Under the pieces are notes generated by a model, which did not search any database, was not told where the DNA came from, and saw nothing but the letters and a program-made list of their open reading frames with translations. This document shows positions 1 through 8,194 of a DNA stretch of 12,823 bases, piece by piece. The position numbers were made by a program, and so were the translations under genes. Position 1 is the first letter of the stretch. Each line of letters begins with the position of its first letter. Source of the stretch: Parachlorella kessleri (lineage: Eukaryota > Chlorophyta > Trebouxiophyceae > Chlorellales > Chlorellaceae); contig BBXU01000500.1 of assembly GCA_001598975.1 (NCBI GenBank), positions 1 through 12,823 on the forward strand, read 5' to 3'.

Positions 1-374
1 TGAACTCAAGGGTAGGGCAGTAAAGAGTTTCATTCTCTTTGGAGCGTGGTCTCAGAAAGGGTGACAATGGTTGAGGTTGCTACTGGGGATTTCCCTTGTG
101 ACATACATTGGTGACATGCGCATGCTCTTGTCCCTTGTTCTGTTGGTGGGCGTGAGGGGCGCTGAGGAGCACGACACCATCACTGTCGCGTTCCTTCACT
201 TATATGATTGACGTAATCTTTAGTCGCGTGGGTGTGCTCTGACCTGACGTGGGTGTGCTCGCGTGCAGCTGGTGGGCGTGAGGGGCGCAGAGGAGCACGG
301 CAGCATCACCGGCAATCCCCCTCTCGCATAACATAACCTTTAGTCACGTAGGTGTCCTCTGGTGCCTTGTGCAG
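1..374 (+). other. Intron of the copper ATPase gene (5' end outside window)
   Basis: I see no ATPase coding sequence in these bases apart from the decayed exon-start copies described separately. The catalytic DKTGT segment that should precede the exon at 375 is not here. The true acceptor is GTGCAG ending at 374. Confidence 0.7.
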
Positions 375-416
375 CTGGTGGGCGTGAGGGGTGCAGAGGA
401 GCACGGCATCACCCCC
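144..416 (+). repeat. Three partial tandem copies of an intron-exon junction
   Basis: The first about 40 bases of the ATPase exon at 375 occur twice more upstream, at about 144-184 and 269-310. The copies share GGTGGGCGTGAGGGG and GAGGAGCACG. The intron sequence before copies 2 and 3 is also related (TTTAGTC.CGT.GGTGT.CTCTG, near 219 and 341). The unit is about 105-125 bases long. Copy 2 keeps an acceptor (GTGCAG, ending at 268), but its frame reaches TAA at 329-331. Copy 1 has no AG at its border. Only the third copy (375) continues into the conserved ATPase sequence. Confidence 0.8.
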
Positions 417-2089
417 GGCGAGCTGCTGCGCATGGCGGCCGCTGCCGAGATCGCCACGCGGCACCCGCTGGCAAATGCAGTGCTGGCAGCAGCCAAGGCG
501 CAAGGTGGGTATCCCGTGTGGCGGCAACTAGGGTGGCACACCTGCTTATGTGCAATGTGCGGCCAGATGTATGATTACAGCAACTGCGGGGTGTATGGTG
601 GCTAGGGTGTTGGAGGGTGCTGCCAAGTGGTGGTTCCTGCCACTCTTGCACCCGGCCCTTGTCCCCTTCTGCTCTTTTCGAGGGCAGAGATCGACAGCTT
701 CGCATTTTCCAATCGTTCCAAGACAGCATGTGGGGAGGAAGACAGACAAAGAGCTGTTGTACTTGTCTACTGTAGGTATTGAGGTCCCATCCCCCTCCTC
801 CTCTGTTACCGTCCCTGGGGAGGGAGTGCGAGCAGTGGTGGACGGCCTGGATGTGGCCGTGGGACGGAGAGAGTGGGTAGAGCAGCAAGTGGGCGACGCT
901 GCGCCTGCTGCGGCCGCTGGAAATGCGGCAGGTCGTGCCCAGCAGGGCGGTCCCAGCTTAGCACAGCATGCCACCATTGCAGCTGCAGGGGCTTCCACAT
1001 GGGAGCTGAGCAGCGACAAGAGTGGCAGCACCGATGGCAGCAGCAGCGGAGGCACCGGCAGCCCGGGTGCGGCAGAGAGTGAGGTGTGGGTGGGCTGGTC
1101 CGGAGTGGGTCTCGCTGGGCGGCTCGCCTTCAGCGACTCCCTCCGACCAGATGCCAAGGCGGTAGTCTCCGCGCTGCAGTCCCAGGGCGTCAGAGTACTT
1201 CTCGTCTCTGGAGACCGCCCCGAGGTGGTGTCAGCCGTGGCAGCGCAGGCCGGCATCGCCCCCAAAGATGCGCTAGGAGGGGTCCGCCCCGAGGGCAAGG
1301 CAGCCTTTGTGTCCGAGCTGCGCCAGCGGCAGGGGCGGATGGTTGCTATGGTAGGAGATGGCGTGAATGACGCGCCCGCACTGGCCGCGGCGGACGTGGG
1401 GTGCGCCATGGGCGGCGGGGCGGATGCCGCTGGCGAGGCGGCGGCGGTGGTGCTGCTGGGGGACCGCCTGGGGCAGGTGAGCGGGGTGATCACTGGAAGT
1501 TGTACGCTTGTGGTGAAGAAACCCTGGCTCTGCACACGGCCTCTGCTAGTGGCTGCTTGATCGTCCCTGCCTCGATACTGTCATGGCCTGGGTGACCTCC
1601 GTGTTTGCTTCATCATGGCTGTGGATGCCAAACGCACGCAAGTTGAGGCTTTCGAGTGTACAGTGGAGTGTAAAGTAGTTCTACAGCGCTCATCACTTGC
1701 TGGGGGGCAGCCCGCGCCTTCGCTGACTTTGTATGGATCTGGCTCTCCCTGTGTAGGTTGTGGAGGCCCTGGCCCTGGGCCGTGCCGCCATGCACAAGAT
1801 CCGCCAGAACCTGGGCTGGGCCCTGGGTTACAATGCGGTGGGCATCCCCCTGGCAGCAGGCGCAGCGCTGCCCACGCTGGGCTTTGCGCTAGACCCCTCG
1901 GCGGCAGCGGGCATGATGGCGCTGTCATCGGTGGCGGTGGTGTCAAATAGCCTGCTGCTGCGGTCGGCTGCTGAGCGGCTGCCGGGGGTGCCCGAGGTCC
2001 TGCAGGCGACAACAGCAGCGGCGGCAGCGCGGGGCATCGGGGAGAGGGCTGGACAGCAGCTGGGCAGTGCCACCGGACCTGCTGCATGA
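375..2089 (+). CDS. Copper-transporting P1B-type ATPase, PAA1/PAA2 (HMA6/HMA8)-like, C-terminal part (5' exons outside window)
   Basis: Exons 375-504, 776-1476 and 1757-2089 join in frame to 387 residues ending at TGA 2087-2089. All introns are GT-AG. The ATP-driven pump is expected to move Cu(I) into the chloroplast or thylakoid lumen for plastocyanin. In order, the sequence shows the HP motif of the nucleotide-binding domain (TRHPLA, HP codons 462-467), a variable Ala/Ser/Gly-rich insert (about 889-1083), SGDR (1207-1218), the hinge GDGVNDAP (1354-1377), a membrane helix with the YN pair of copper pumps (1829-1834, GYNAVGIPLAAG), and a last helix with MALSS and VVSNSLLL (from 1916). The wording around both helices and around LLRMAAAAEIATRHP is closest to plant PAA2/HMA8 as I remember it. 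The metal-binding domain, TGE, CPC and DKTGT motifs must lie upstream of the window. PAA1 versus PAA2 cannot be decided here. Family assignment is firm; plastid location is inferred. Confidence 0.93.
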
Positions 2090-2400
2090 TTGCTTGTCCG
2101 TGGGCCCAGAGTTGCAGACAGCATTGCCAGGTACTGCTGGCTTAAGGCTGGCACTATTATTCAGGGCTCCAGGGCATTATGCGTCAGGAGGCCAGCCTGG
2201 CGTGTGTATTGGAGTGAGGTATGTGTTGGTTCAACAAGCCTGCACAGTGGCTTCAGAAGTGAGTTGTTAAATGCCAGCTTGCTCTCAAGTTCAGTACCTT
2301 CGGGGAGGTGGTGCAGTCAATACCTTGTAGCAGCTTACATCTGTAAGGCAGTTCATGAGGCAGCTGTAAAGATGCTCCTCAGTCAGCGACGGCCATAGAG
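2090..2400 (+). other. 3' UTR of the copper ATPase gene with TGTAA poly(A) signals
   Basis: After the stop there is no further conserved coding sequence. TGTAA, the usual chlorophyte poly(A) signal, occurs at 2342-2346 and 2365-2369. Either would give a 3' UTR of about 270-300 bases. The cleavage site itself cannot be read from the sequence. Confidence 0.55.
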
Positions 2401-2861
2401 TCTAAGAAAGGATGTTATCCTTACAGACCGCTCCAAGCCGCGCCGCCGACATTTCAAGCCCGGCGGCGGCAATGCAGTACCATAACGGTATTGCAGTACC
2501 CTCCTTCCCCTTGCTGCTGAGGCTCAAAGTACGCCTGCCAGAGACATAGGCATCATATTAACCGCAGTCAAGCAACCCGTCCTCAAGCAAAAGACGAATA
2601 AGCCAAGCAGCACCCTGTTGATATCATGCAACATCGTCCGGCAGCCGGCTGGGCTGCGACCGACTAGTCTGTCAGCTTCCGCCTCGGGCTCTGGCTTCCT
2701 CCCCCCGTCGTACGTTTTAGATCACGGGGCTTCAGGATCGGTTATTCCACAACGTAACTATCCTTGCTTCCTCCTGCTGGGTTGGTACCGCCGGGGCAAG
2801 CCCATAACCGCCCGCCGGACACGTTGACCAGCAGAGTTGACCTTGCTATATCAGTTAAATC
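2401..2861 (+). promoter_or_regulatory. Spacer and probable promoter region of the LPMO gene
   Basis: No coding sequence is recognised. The stretch contains a GC-rich inverted repeat (2441-2448 CGCCGCCG with 2461-2468 CGGCGGCG, 12-base loop). Just after it, TGCAGTACC occurs at 2473-2481 and again at 2492-2500, flanking GGTATTGCA, which is nearly its reverse complement. I see no convincing TATA box at a usable distance. TATA at 2847-2850 is too close to the ATG at 2862 unless translation starts elsewhere. The regulatory role is inferred only from position. Confidence 0.4.
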
Positions 2862-5800
2862 ATGATTATCCACTGGATGCTGCCTTGCTTGGTCGTGTGG
2901 GCCCTGCAAGTCGCTGGGTGCTGGGGGCATGGCTACATGTCAAAGCCTGCCTCGAGAAACTTTCTGGCGAACTCTGACTACTGCCCGCACTGTCTGTCTG
3001 GTGGAGGTGAGACGCCTCGAGTGGAGCCGCAGCGGACGCCACAAGCTGGGGAACCCACGGGGATCAGTTGGCAGGATGCTAACATCCTCATATCATGTAT
3101 GGTTGCATGCACGCAACCTTCCCCTTGATCAGTCGACTACGTTCTTACCCCTGCAGGCCCCGCTCTTGTCTCCGGAGGAGCGTCATGGCCTCAAGAGCTT
3201 GGCGGGCACGGCATATGCGGTGACCCAGCAGCGGGCCCTAGGAAGCATGAGGCAGGAGGCGTTTATGCCAAAGGCACTGTGGGAGGTGCGTGGGGTTAGT
3301 GGGTAGTTGGGCACCGTGAGGTGCAAGTGATGCACCACAGCACATCAGGTCGCCTAAGCTTGTAACCTTGCTGTTTACAAGTAAGGGTGGTAGGTACTGT
3401 GAACAGAGAGTAGATAGGGCTGATACTGTACTTGTAGGGCTGGATGCAAGTATGCTCCTGGGTCTTGCCTGAGCCCTGGTCCAGTAGGTACTTAACCGCT
3501 GCCTTGGCAAAGCCAGTCTGCGCAGAACTGGTTGCCAGGGTGGCTTACCATGTTGTAATGCAAGTGAGAATCTGCTGCCCCCATCTGCGAGCCATGCTGG
3601 AAGGCACGTGTTGGTCACGATCTGGGTAGCAGTTTAGAGGCTGAAGGCTTGAGCCCTGTAAGACCCACCTCGCCCTCAGCCTCATCTGGTACCCTTGCCC
3701 CATGCTTGCAGGCACATACACTGAGGGTCAGGTGGTGGAATTTGAGACGCTAATCAGCGCATTTCACAAGGGGCGGTTCATGTGGCGGGTCTGCAAAATC
3801 AACGGCCTGGACAATGCCAGCGAGAAGCAGCAACTCACAGAGCAGTGCCTGAATGAGTGGATACTGGTGAGGGGGATTTTTGCTGTCTGCTTTGTATGCT
3901 TTGTTCGTATTGGATGGGCAGTAACTCCTTGGGTAACAGTCGCGGCTTGGGTGGCATGGACCACAGGGAGCTCCAAGGCTCTCTGCAGTACTCAGGCGGG
4001 TGCAAGTCCAGCTCTATTCGTCATCAACCCCTTCGCACCACAGGGCTGCTGTTGTCGCTTGTGACAGCTGTGAAACCTGAGTTGAGTTGGTGGAAGGCCT
4101 CCCGTGGGACAGCAAGTTGCACTGTGTATATCCCGTCACCCATGTATTACAGAGGACCGTAGTATGAAAGTTGCCTGCCCTTACCGCTGCAGGTACAAGC
4201 CAACGTGCCAGGTGCCCAGAACCCTGGGGACCCCTGGTTCCACCTGGGGCAAGTCAACACTGGCACGCCCTGCCCAAACTGCTTGGTGCAAGGCGCGGTG
4301 TTCAAGGCACTGTACCAGCTGCCCCGGGGGCTTACCTGCGATGGCGTCACCAGCAAGTGTGTCATCCAGTGGTATTATCTGACAGGTGAGGGGGCTGAGA
4401 ATGCCGGCAGGACCTCCTCCCCGACCCTGCTGCAGAACCTCACAGTGCAGCAGGTTCCAGTTGTCTGAGAGTAACAAATAAATGGTGGGGAAGGTGGGAA
4501 CTCTGTCAGGTTGATAATGACGGTGTTGCAGCTTTAGTGGCCTCGTTGGACAGCCCTCCGTGAAAGGGCGGTGCGAGCTCGCAGCCCCCCTTCCATCCTC
4601 GTACCAAGCTGCACAGTTGGGCATGGGCATACCCAACCTTAAGAACAGGTTGCATGTGGGGCGGCAGGCCGGGTGCTGGGACACAAGTGCTCTAGGGGTT
4701 GCCCGCCGCAGCACTACTGCGCATGACAACCACAGCATGCATGGCAGTCTGCACTGCACCATATGGCTTCAGGCTGGCAACGGTGTAGACGGTAGACGCT
4801 CGCGCAGCGTGCTCCCTGCAGGCAACAGCTGCAACCCGCCCGGAGAGAACCCGCCATGGGGCAGCCTGCAAATGGACCCATGCGGGCAGTGGGGTGCCTA
4901 CCCGGAGGAGGTGGGCAGTAAGCGTGGGCATGGTTTGTTCAAATCCCCGAGTTTGTTTTTCGCTTGGGTATGGTCAAGGACTGCACTGCTCGAAGCAGCC
5001 TGGCAGTCAACTCTCTTGGGCAGTAAGGGCCCTACATGGAGAAGGAAGCCGGGGTTGGTAACCGAAACGGAGTACCTCGGGGTGGGTGTTGGCTGTCTAG
5101 TAAGAGTAAGCCAAGCGGGCTGTCCTTGAACTTACGAGCGCTCACTGTTAGCAGAGCAGCTGAGCCAATGGTATTGTTATGAGGACTTAGGTTGAAGCAG
5201 GGTTACAGGGTCTACAGGGTCTACAGGGTCACAAAAGATATAGAGGCAACTGGTTGAAGGCAGGAAATGCACCCTCCAGGCTGCCTCACGCCAAGCGTGC
5301 TGCCTGGCAAAGCCGACTCATGCCTCAGACCTGTGCACTGCAACCTGTTGCTTGCATGCTGCAGTTCTGGAACTGCGCTGACATCCGCATCATGCCCTCC
5401 GGGCAGCCTGTGCCAAGCCCAAGTCCCAGCCCCAGCCCAAGCCCTGGCAGGTCCCCCAGCCCAGACCCTTCGCCCATAATCCCCAGCCCATCACTTCCGC
5501 AGAACAGCCCGAAGCCGGTGAGCGCTGGTGCCCATATGGAGTGGGTGGGGCTATAACCTTCATCTTGCCGTGCACAGGGCTGCTGTTGGCTTGCTATTTG
5601 AGCAAGATTGCTGCGCCTGTGCCGTGAGAAAGGGCGGTGAGTAAGAGAGCCATTGCCAGGAGCTTTGGATTGTAGGGCTCTCGCACTAGCCAGCCAAGCA
5701 CTCACTAACCCCCCTTTGCTCGCCAGGTCCCTTCTCCGTCGCCGCTGCCAACTACCCGCCCTCCCTGCAAGGCCGGCAACGCCAACTGCTTCTGCCAGCA

Positions 5801-6851
5801 ATGGGCCAAGCGCGACGGCCTCTTCCCAGACTTGTCCCCTGGATCTAGATGCACGGTATGGAGCCAAGGCCTGCCCTGCCTGAGGCTGCTGCAATGCTCC
5901 AACAATGGCTGGGGTGAAAGCATTAATGCGGGCCAGCAAGTGTTGTTGCACTGGTGTCACAATAGTCCAACTCGGGCCGCTGTGCAAACATATCTATTCT
6001 GTCTGTGCCTGCAGAATTACTACATTTGCAGTCAGGACAAGGGCTTTTACAAGTGAGTCACAGGCGCCCCACTTCTCAAGTGTGCTCAAGGCTCTGACGA
6101 GTGCTGTGTGCGGGCACAAGTCCTGCATGTTTGCAACCCTGTCATGCATGCGCGCATCCCCAGTAATACATGCACAGCCCTGCTGAGGTGCTCCTGCACA
6201 CTGTGGTGTGGCCAGGGCGTCACGCAGAGTTCAGGCTCTCACACCAGCCTTGCCCCCCCACAAGCAGCCTGACTTCGGGGTGCGGGCCTTTGAGCAAGGC
6301 TAGGGTCTCCAGGCAAAGCCGTTAGCATGCAGCCTTTCCTGTTGCCCTGCAGGACCTGCCCCCTGGACCCCACCAACAAGAGCATCCGGCTCAAGTTTGA
6401 TGCCACCACCATGCAGTGTGACTTTGCCAGCCAAGTCACCTGTGCCCCTTGGCCCCCAGCCAGCGGGACGCCGCAGCCCTCCCCCTCTCCCTCCCCGTCA
6501 CCCTCCCCCTCTCCCTCCCCCGCCCCCGCCGGGGTCTGCCCCTTCAAGGACGCAGCCTGCTTCTGCAAGCAGGTGGCCAAAACGGCTGAGGGTATCTTCC
6601 CAGATACCACGTACGGGTGTGGAGGGTTCTTCTACTGCACAGCGGCCGCCTCGCAGTATGTGCCCTGCGCGCCGGGCACCCTGTTTGATGCCTCGCTTGG
6701 CTACTGCAACTGGGCAGACCAGGTGCTCTGTCCGCGGTTGACCTCCTTTGTCATGATGCGGGTGCCACTGACGGTAGCGGCCGCGGGGGTGACTAATCCG
6801 AGGGCGCTGGTTGCCAGGAGGGTGGCACGGGGAGTTGGCCGCAGGGGGTGA
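2862..6851 (+). CDS. Secreted lytic polysaccharide monooxygenase (AA15-like, LPMO_10 fold) with two CBM14-like chitin-binding modules
   Basis: Nine exons (2862-3006, 3157-3285, 3712-3866, 4193-4385, 4822-4910, 5365-5517, 5727-5855, 6015-6052, 6353-6851) give 509 residues with every phase matching. Residues 1-22 form a signal peptide. Cleavage leaves His23 as the mature N-terminus (HGYMSKPASRN), as LPMOs need for the copper histidine brace. His110 (SAFHKGRF) is the probable second brace histidine. Further family marks are GHGICGDP, the Cys-rich CPNCL, LPRGLTCD, CVIQWYYLTGNS (199-210) and the domain end FWNCADIRI (238-246), whose aromatic residue probably fills the axial site. A (Ser-Pro)n linker (about 252-301) leads to module 1 (302-374). 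A second linker (381-403) leads to module 2 (406-470). Each module has the same eight-Cys pattern starting C-x6-C-x-C. A basic 39-residue tail follows. Expected role: oxidative cleavage of chitin-like or cellulosic polymer outside the cell. The substrate is not shown by the sequence. Confidence 0.92.
5204..5230 (+). repeat. Three perfect tandem copies of a 9-base unit (TACAGGGTC)
   Basis: Copies lie at 5204-5212, 5213-5221 and 5222-5230, inside the fifth intron of the LPMO gene. They look like a short minisatellite. No function is suggested. Confidence 0.9.
5405..5512 (+). repeat. (Ser-Pro)-rich linker-coding repeat 1
   Basis: This exon segment codes for alternating Ser-Pro units between the LPMO domain and the first CBM14-like module. 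Such stretches in volvocine algae are commonly hydroxylated on proline and glycosylated, making rigid extracellular spacers. That modification is inferred. The codons are mixed (AGC, AGT, CCA, CCC), so it is not a pure nucleotide microsatellite. Confidence 0.8.
6466..6530 (+). repeat. (Ser-Pro)-rich linker-coding repeat 2
   Basis: A CCCTCTCC/CCCTCCCC-type repeat codes for a run of Ser-Pro pairs between the two CBM14-like modules. It is more uniform in bases than the first linker and so probably length-variable between strains. It stays in the LPMO frame throughout. Confidence 0.8.
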
Positions 6852-7664
6852 CCTCAATATCTAGCGCTAGCGATGTCGGTGAGAGGGGAATGCAGTGCAT
6901 GGCCTGTTGCATGTGTACCTGTAGCTGCTGGGGACAGTGTCTCGGTGGTGTCTTGACTTTGTACAAGTTCCATGCTGTTGTGGGTGCGACTGCGCAAGCT
7001 GTGGTAACCAAATTGCACTTCTACACCCAACCGCCCTAGGATATAGAGAACAGAGGAATGCATTGAATGTGCATGCAGAGTTGTGCGCCCGCTCTGATAC
7101 TCGTGAGCTGGGGCAGCAACCCCTTGACGTTGACATATGATCACATGCATGCTTTGATTATGTACACTTAGGCTCCATCACAAGTCCTTCTTTCGTTGGC
7201 AAGATGGCCCCAGGCGTGTGTGTAGACTAGGCAATCCACTGACTACATGTGCGCTGGTACCCTCGAGTGTGTCAGTCAGGCTGGAGCTTCCTGTTGCAAC
7301 ATGTTGGGCCTCCTTTCATTTTTGTTTCATGTATGGGAATTCCAGGATTGGGTAGCCTTGGACAGACAGCATTGCAACGTCTGCTCGGGCTGCTTGCCGG
7401 CTTCTTTGAGACAGTGCTGTCCAGCGTGGGCGGTATTTGTTAACTTGTGGTTGGGGGATTCAGTATGCCCCAGTGGGGGCCACTGCAGGTTAGGTTTGCC
7501 AAAGCCTTGGTCTAAGGTCAGCCTCTGACGGATTTTCCAGTTGCCTCTTCATCATAGCTGGTGTCTACACACTCTCCTTGGTCATAGCTGGGTAGTGCCT
7601 TTCTGGTTCTTGCACGAGCTAGCCTTCCATCGGACCGTTTCAGGGCTTGGTTAACACTTTGTAA
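6852..7664 (+). other. Probable long 3' UTR of the LPMO gene
   Basis: No exon of a recognisable gene was found on either strand. A perfect 10-base palindrome CTAGCGCTAG lies at 6861-6870, just after the stop. The first TGTAA poly(A) signal I found is at 7660-7664, which would make a 3' UTR of about 810 bases, long but not unusual for this algal group. The sequence is less GC-rich than the exons. Confidence 0.45.
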
Positions 7665-7729
7665 ACCTAATGGTCAACGGAACGATGCCCAGGTGTACGA
7701 TGATTGTTGCCTGCAAGTCCACTGCCAGT

Positions 7730-7897
7730 CCCTTGCGATGTGGGCCGTCATCGGTGCTCCACGGCCTGCAGCGCCAGCTGCCAAACCACCCGGTCATAAA
7801 CATTGACTACCGCCTGCAACAGGACAGCTGCCTCTGTGGCATCCTGTGCGCCAATGTTGGCCTGCCGGATAGGCATTCCTCAGTCACTGCCACATAG
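7730..7897 (+). pseudogene. Second, opposite copy of the C48 protease fragment
   Basis: On the + strand an open frame through hairpin arm 1 reads LPNHPVINIDYRLQQD, then SCLCGILCAN. It matches the - strand copy residue for residue around QQD and CGILCA, but has CL in place of YN before the catalytic-type Cys. It stops in the loop region. It has no upstream protease domain and is best read as the partner half of an inverted duplication rather than a gene. Confidence 0.5.
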
Positions 7898-7971
7898 GCG
7901 CACAAGATGCCACAGTTGTAGTTGTCCTGTTGCAGGCGGTATTCAAATGTTTATGACCCTGTGGTTTGGCA
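7779..7971. repeat. Imperfect inverted repeat: 74-base arms, 44-base loop
   Basis: Arm 1 (7779-7852) and the reverse complement of arm 2 (7897-7971) agree at about 66 of 75 aligned positions by my hand count, with one single-base gap. Long exact runs include GTCATAAACATT and TACCGCCTGCAACAGGACA. A transcript in either direction could fold into a hairpin of pre-miRNA or foldback-element size. Both arms code for the same peptide motif when each is read in its own direction (arm 1 on +, arm 2 on -). The structure is therefore an inverted duplication of a coding fragment. Confidence 0.88.
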
Positions 7972-8146
7972 TTCCGAATCCACAAAGTCCTTGGAACCAT
8001 ACAAACATAAAGGTGACCCATGCATTCATGAGATTGCCTGCCTGCTCTATAACTGACAAGTCACGACCGTCTTCAAGCCCTGCTGAACGACGGGACAGTG
8101 CAGTACACCACAGCGCGCGATGGGTAGTTCGCCTTTTTAGCGTGTT
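7807..8146 (-). pseudogene. Remnant of a Ulp1/C48-type cysteine protease domain (probably transposon-derived)
   Basis: Read on the - strand, an open stretch of 67 codons (8146 to 7946) is followed after a one-base shift by 45 codons (7944 to 7810). The junction has an extra T relative to the other hairpin arm, causing TGA at 7945-7943. The second part contains YRLQQDNYNCGILCAYVAV. This resembles the end of the Ulp1 catalytic domain, where Q-x-D-x(3)-CG carries the oxyanion-hole Gln and the catalytic Cys. There is no full His-Asp-Cys triad and no clear start. Such domains are common in eukaryotic DNA transposons, so mobile-element origin is a reasonable inference but unproven. I found no terminal repeats or target-site duplication. 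Confidence 0.55.
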
Positions 8147-8194
8147 TCAATTACATCCGAATCACAAATACGACTGCTGTGACAAGCAACATTG

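Noticed and set aside
269..331. Exon copy 2 as a true coding exon
   Set aside because: Its frame ends at TAA within 21 codons and there is no suitable donor before the stop that restores the ATPase frame.
550..775. Upstream extension of the long + strand frame through the ATPase exon
   Set aside because: This part is intron. The in-phase acceptor at 774-775 joins exon 375-504 to give QGIEVPS, and the translated extension has no ATPase similarity.
546..1535. 329-codon open frame on the minus strand
   Set aside because: It lies antisense to the ATPase exon 776-1476. High GC keeps the opposite frame open, and its Pro/Ala/Ser-rich product matches no family I know.
4560..5129. 189-codon + strand open frame
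   Set aside because: It spans an intron and reads exon 4822-4910 in the LPMO frame. Only the exon part is conserved; the rest is intron read-through.
5204..5230. Short tandem repeat as part of a CRISPR array
   Set aside because: The repeats are 9 bases long, adjacent and without spacers, within a eukaryotic intron.
5325..5987. 220-codon minus strand frame rich in Gly-Leu repeats
   Set aside because: The Gly-Leu repeats are the complement of the (Ser-Pro)n linker code, so it is an antisense shadow of the LPMO gene.
7249..7443. 64-codon + strand frame in the LPMO 3' region
   Set aside because: It has a hydrophobic stretch but no family resemblance, no good start context and no splice partners. 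It is probably chance.
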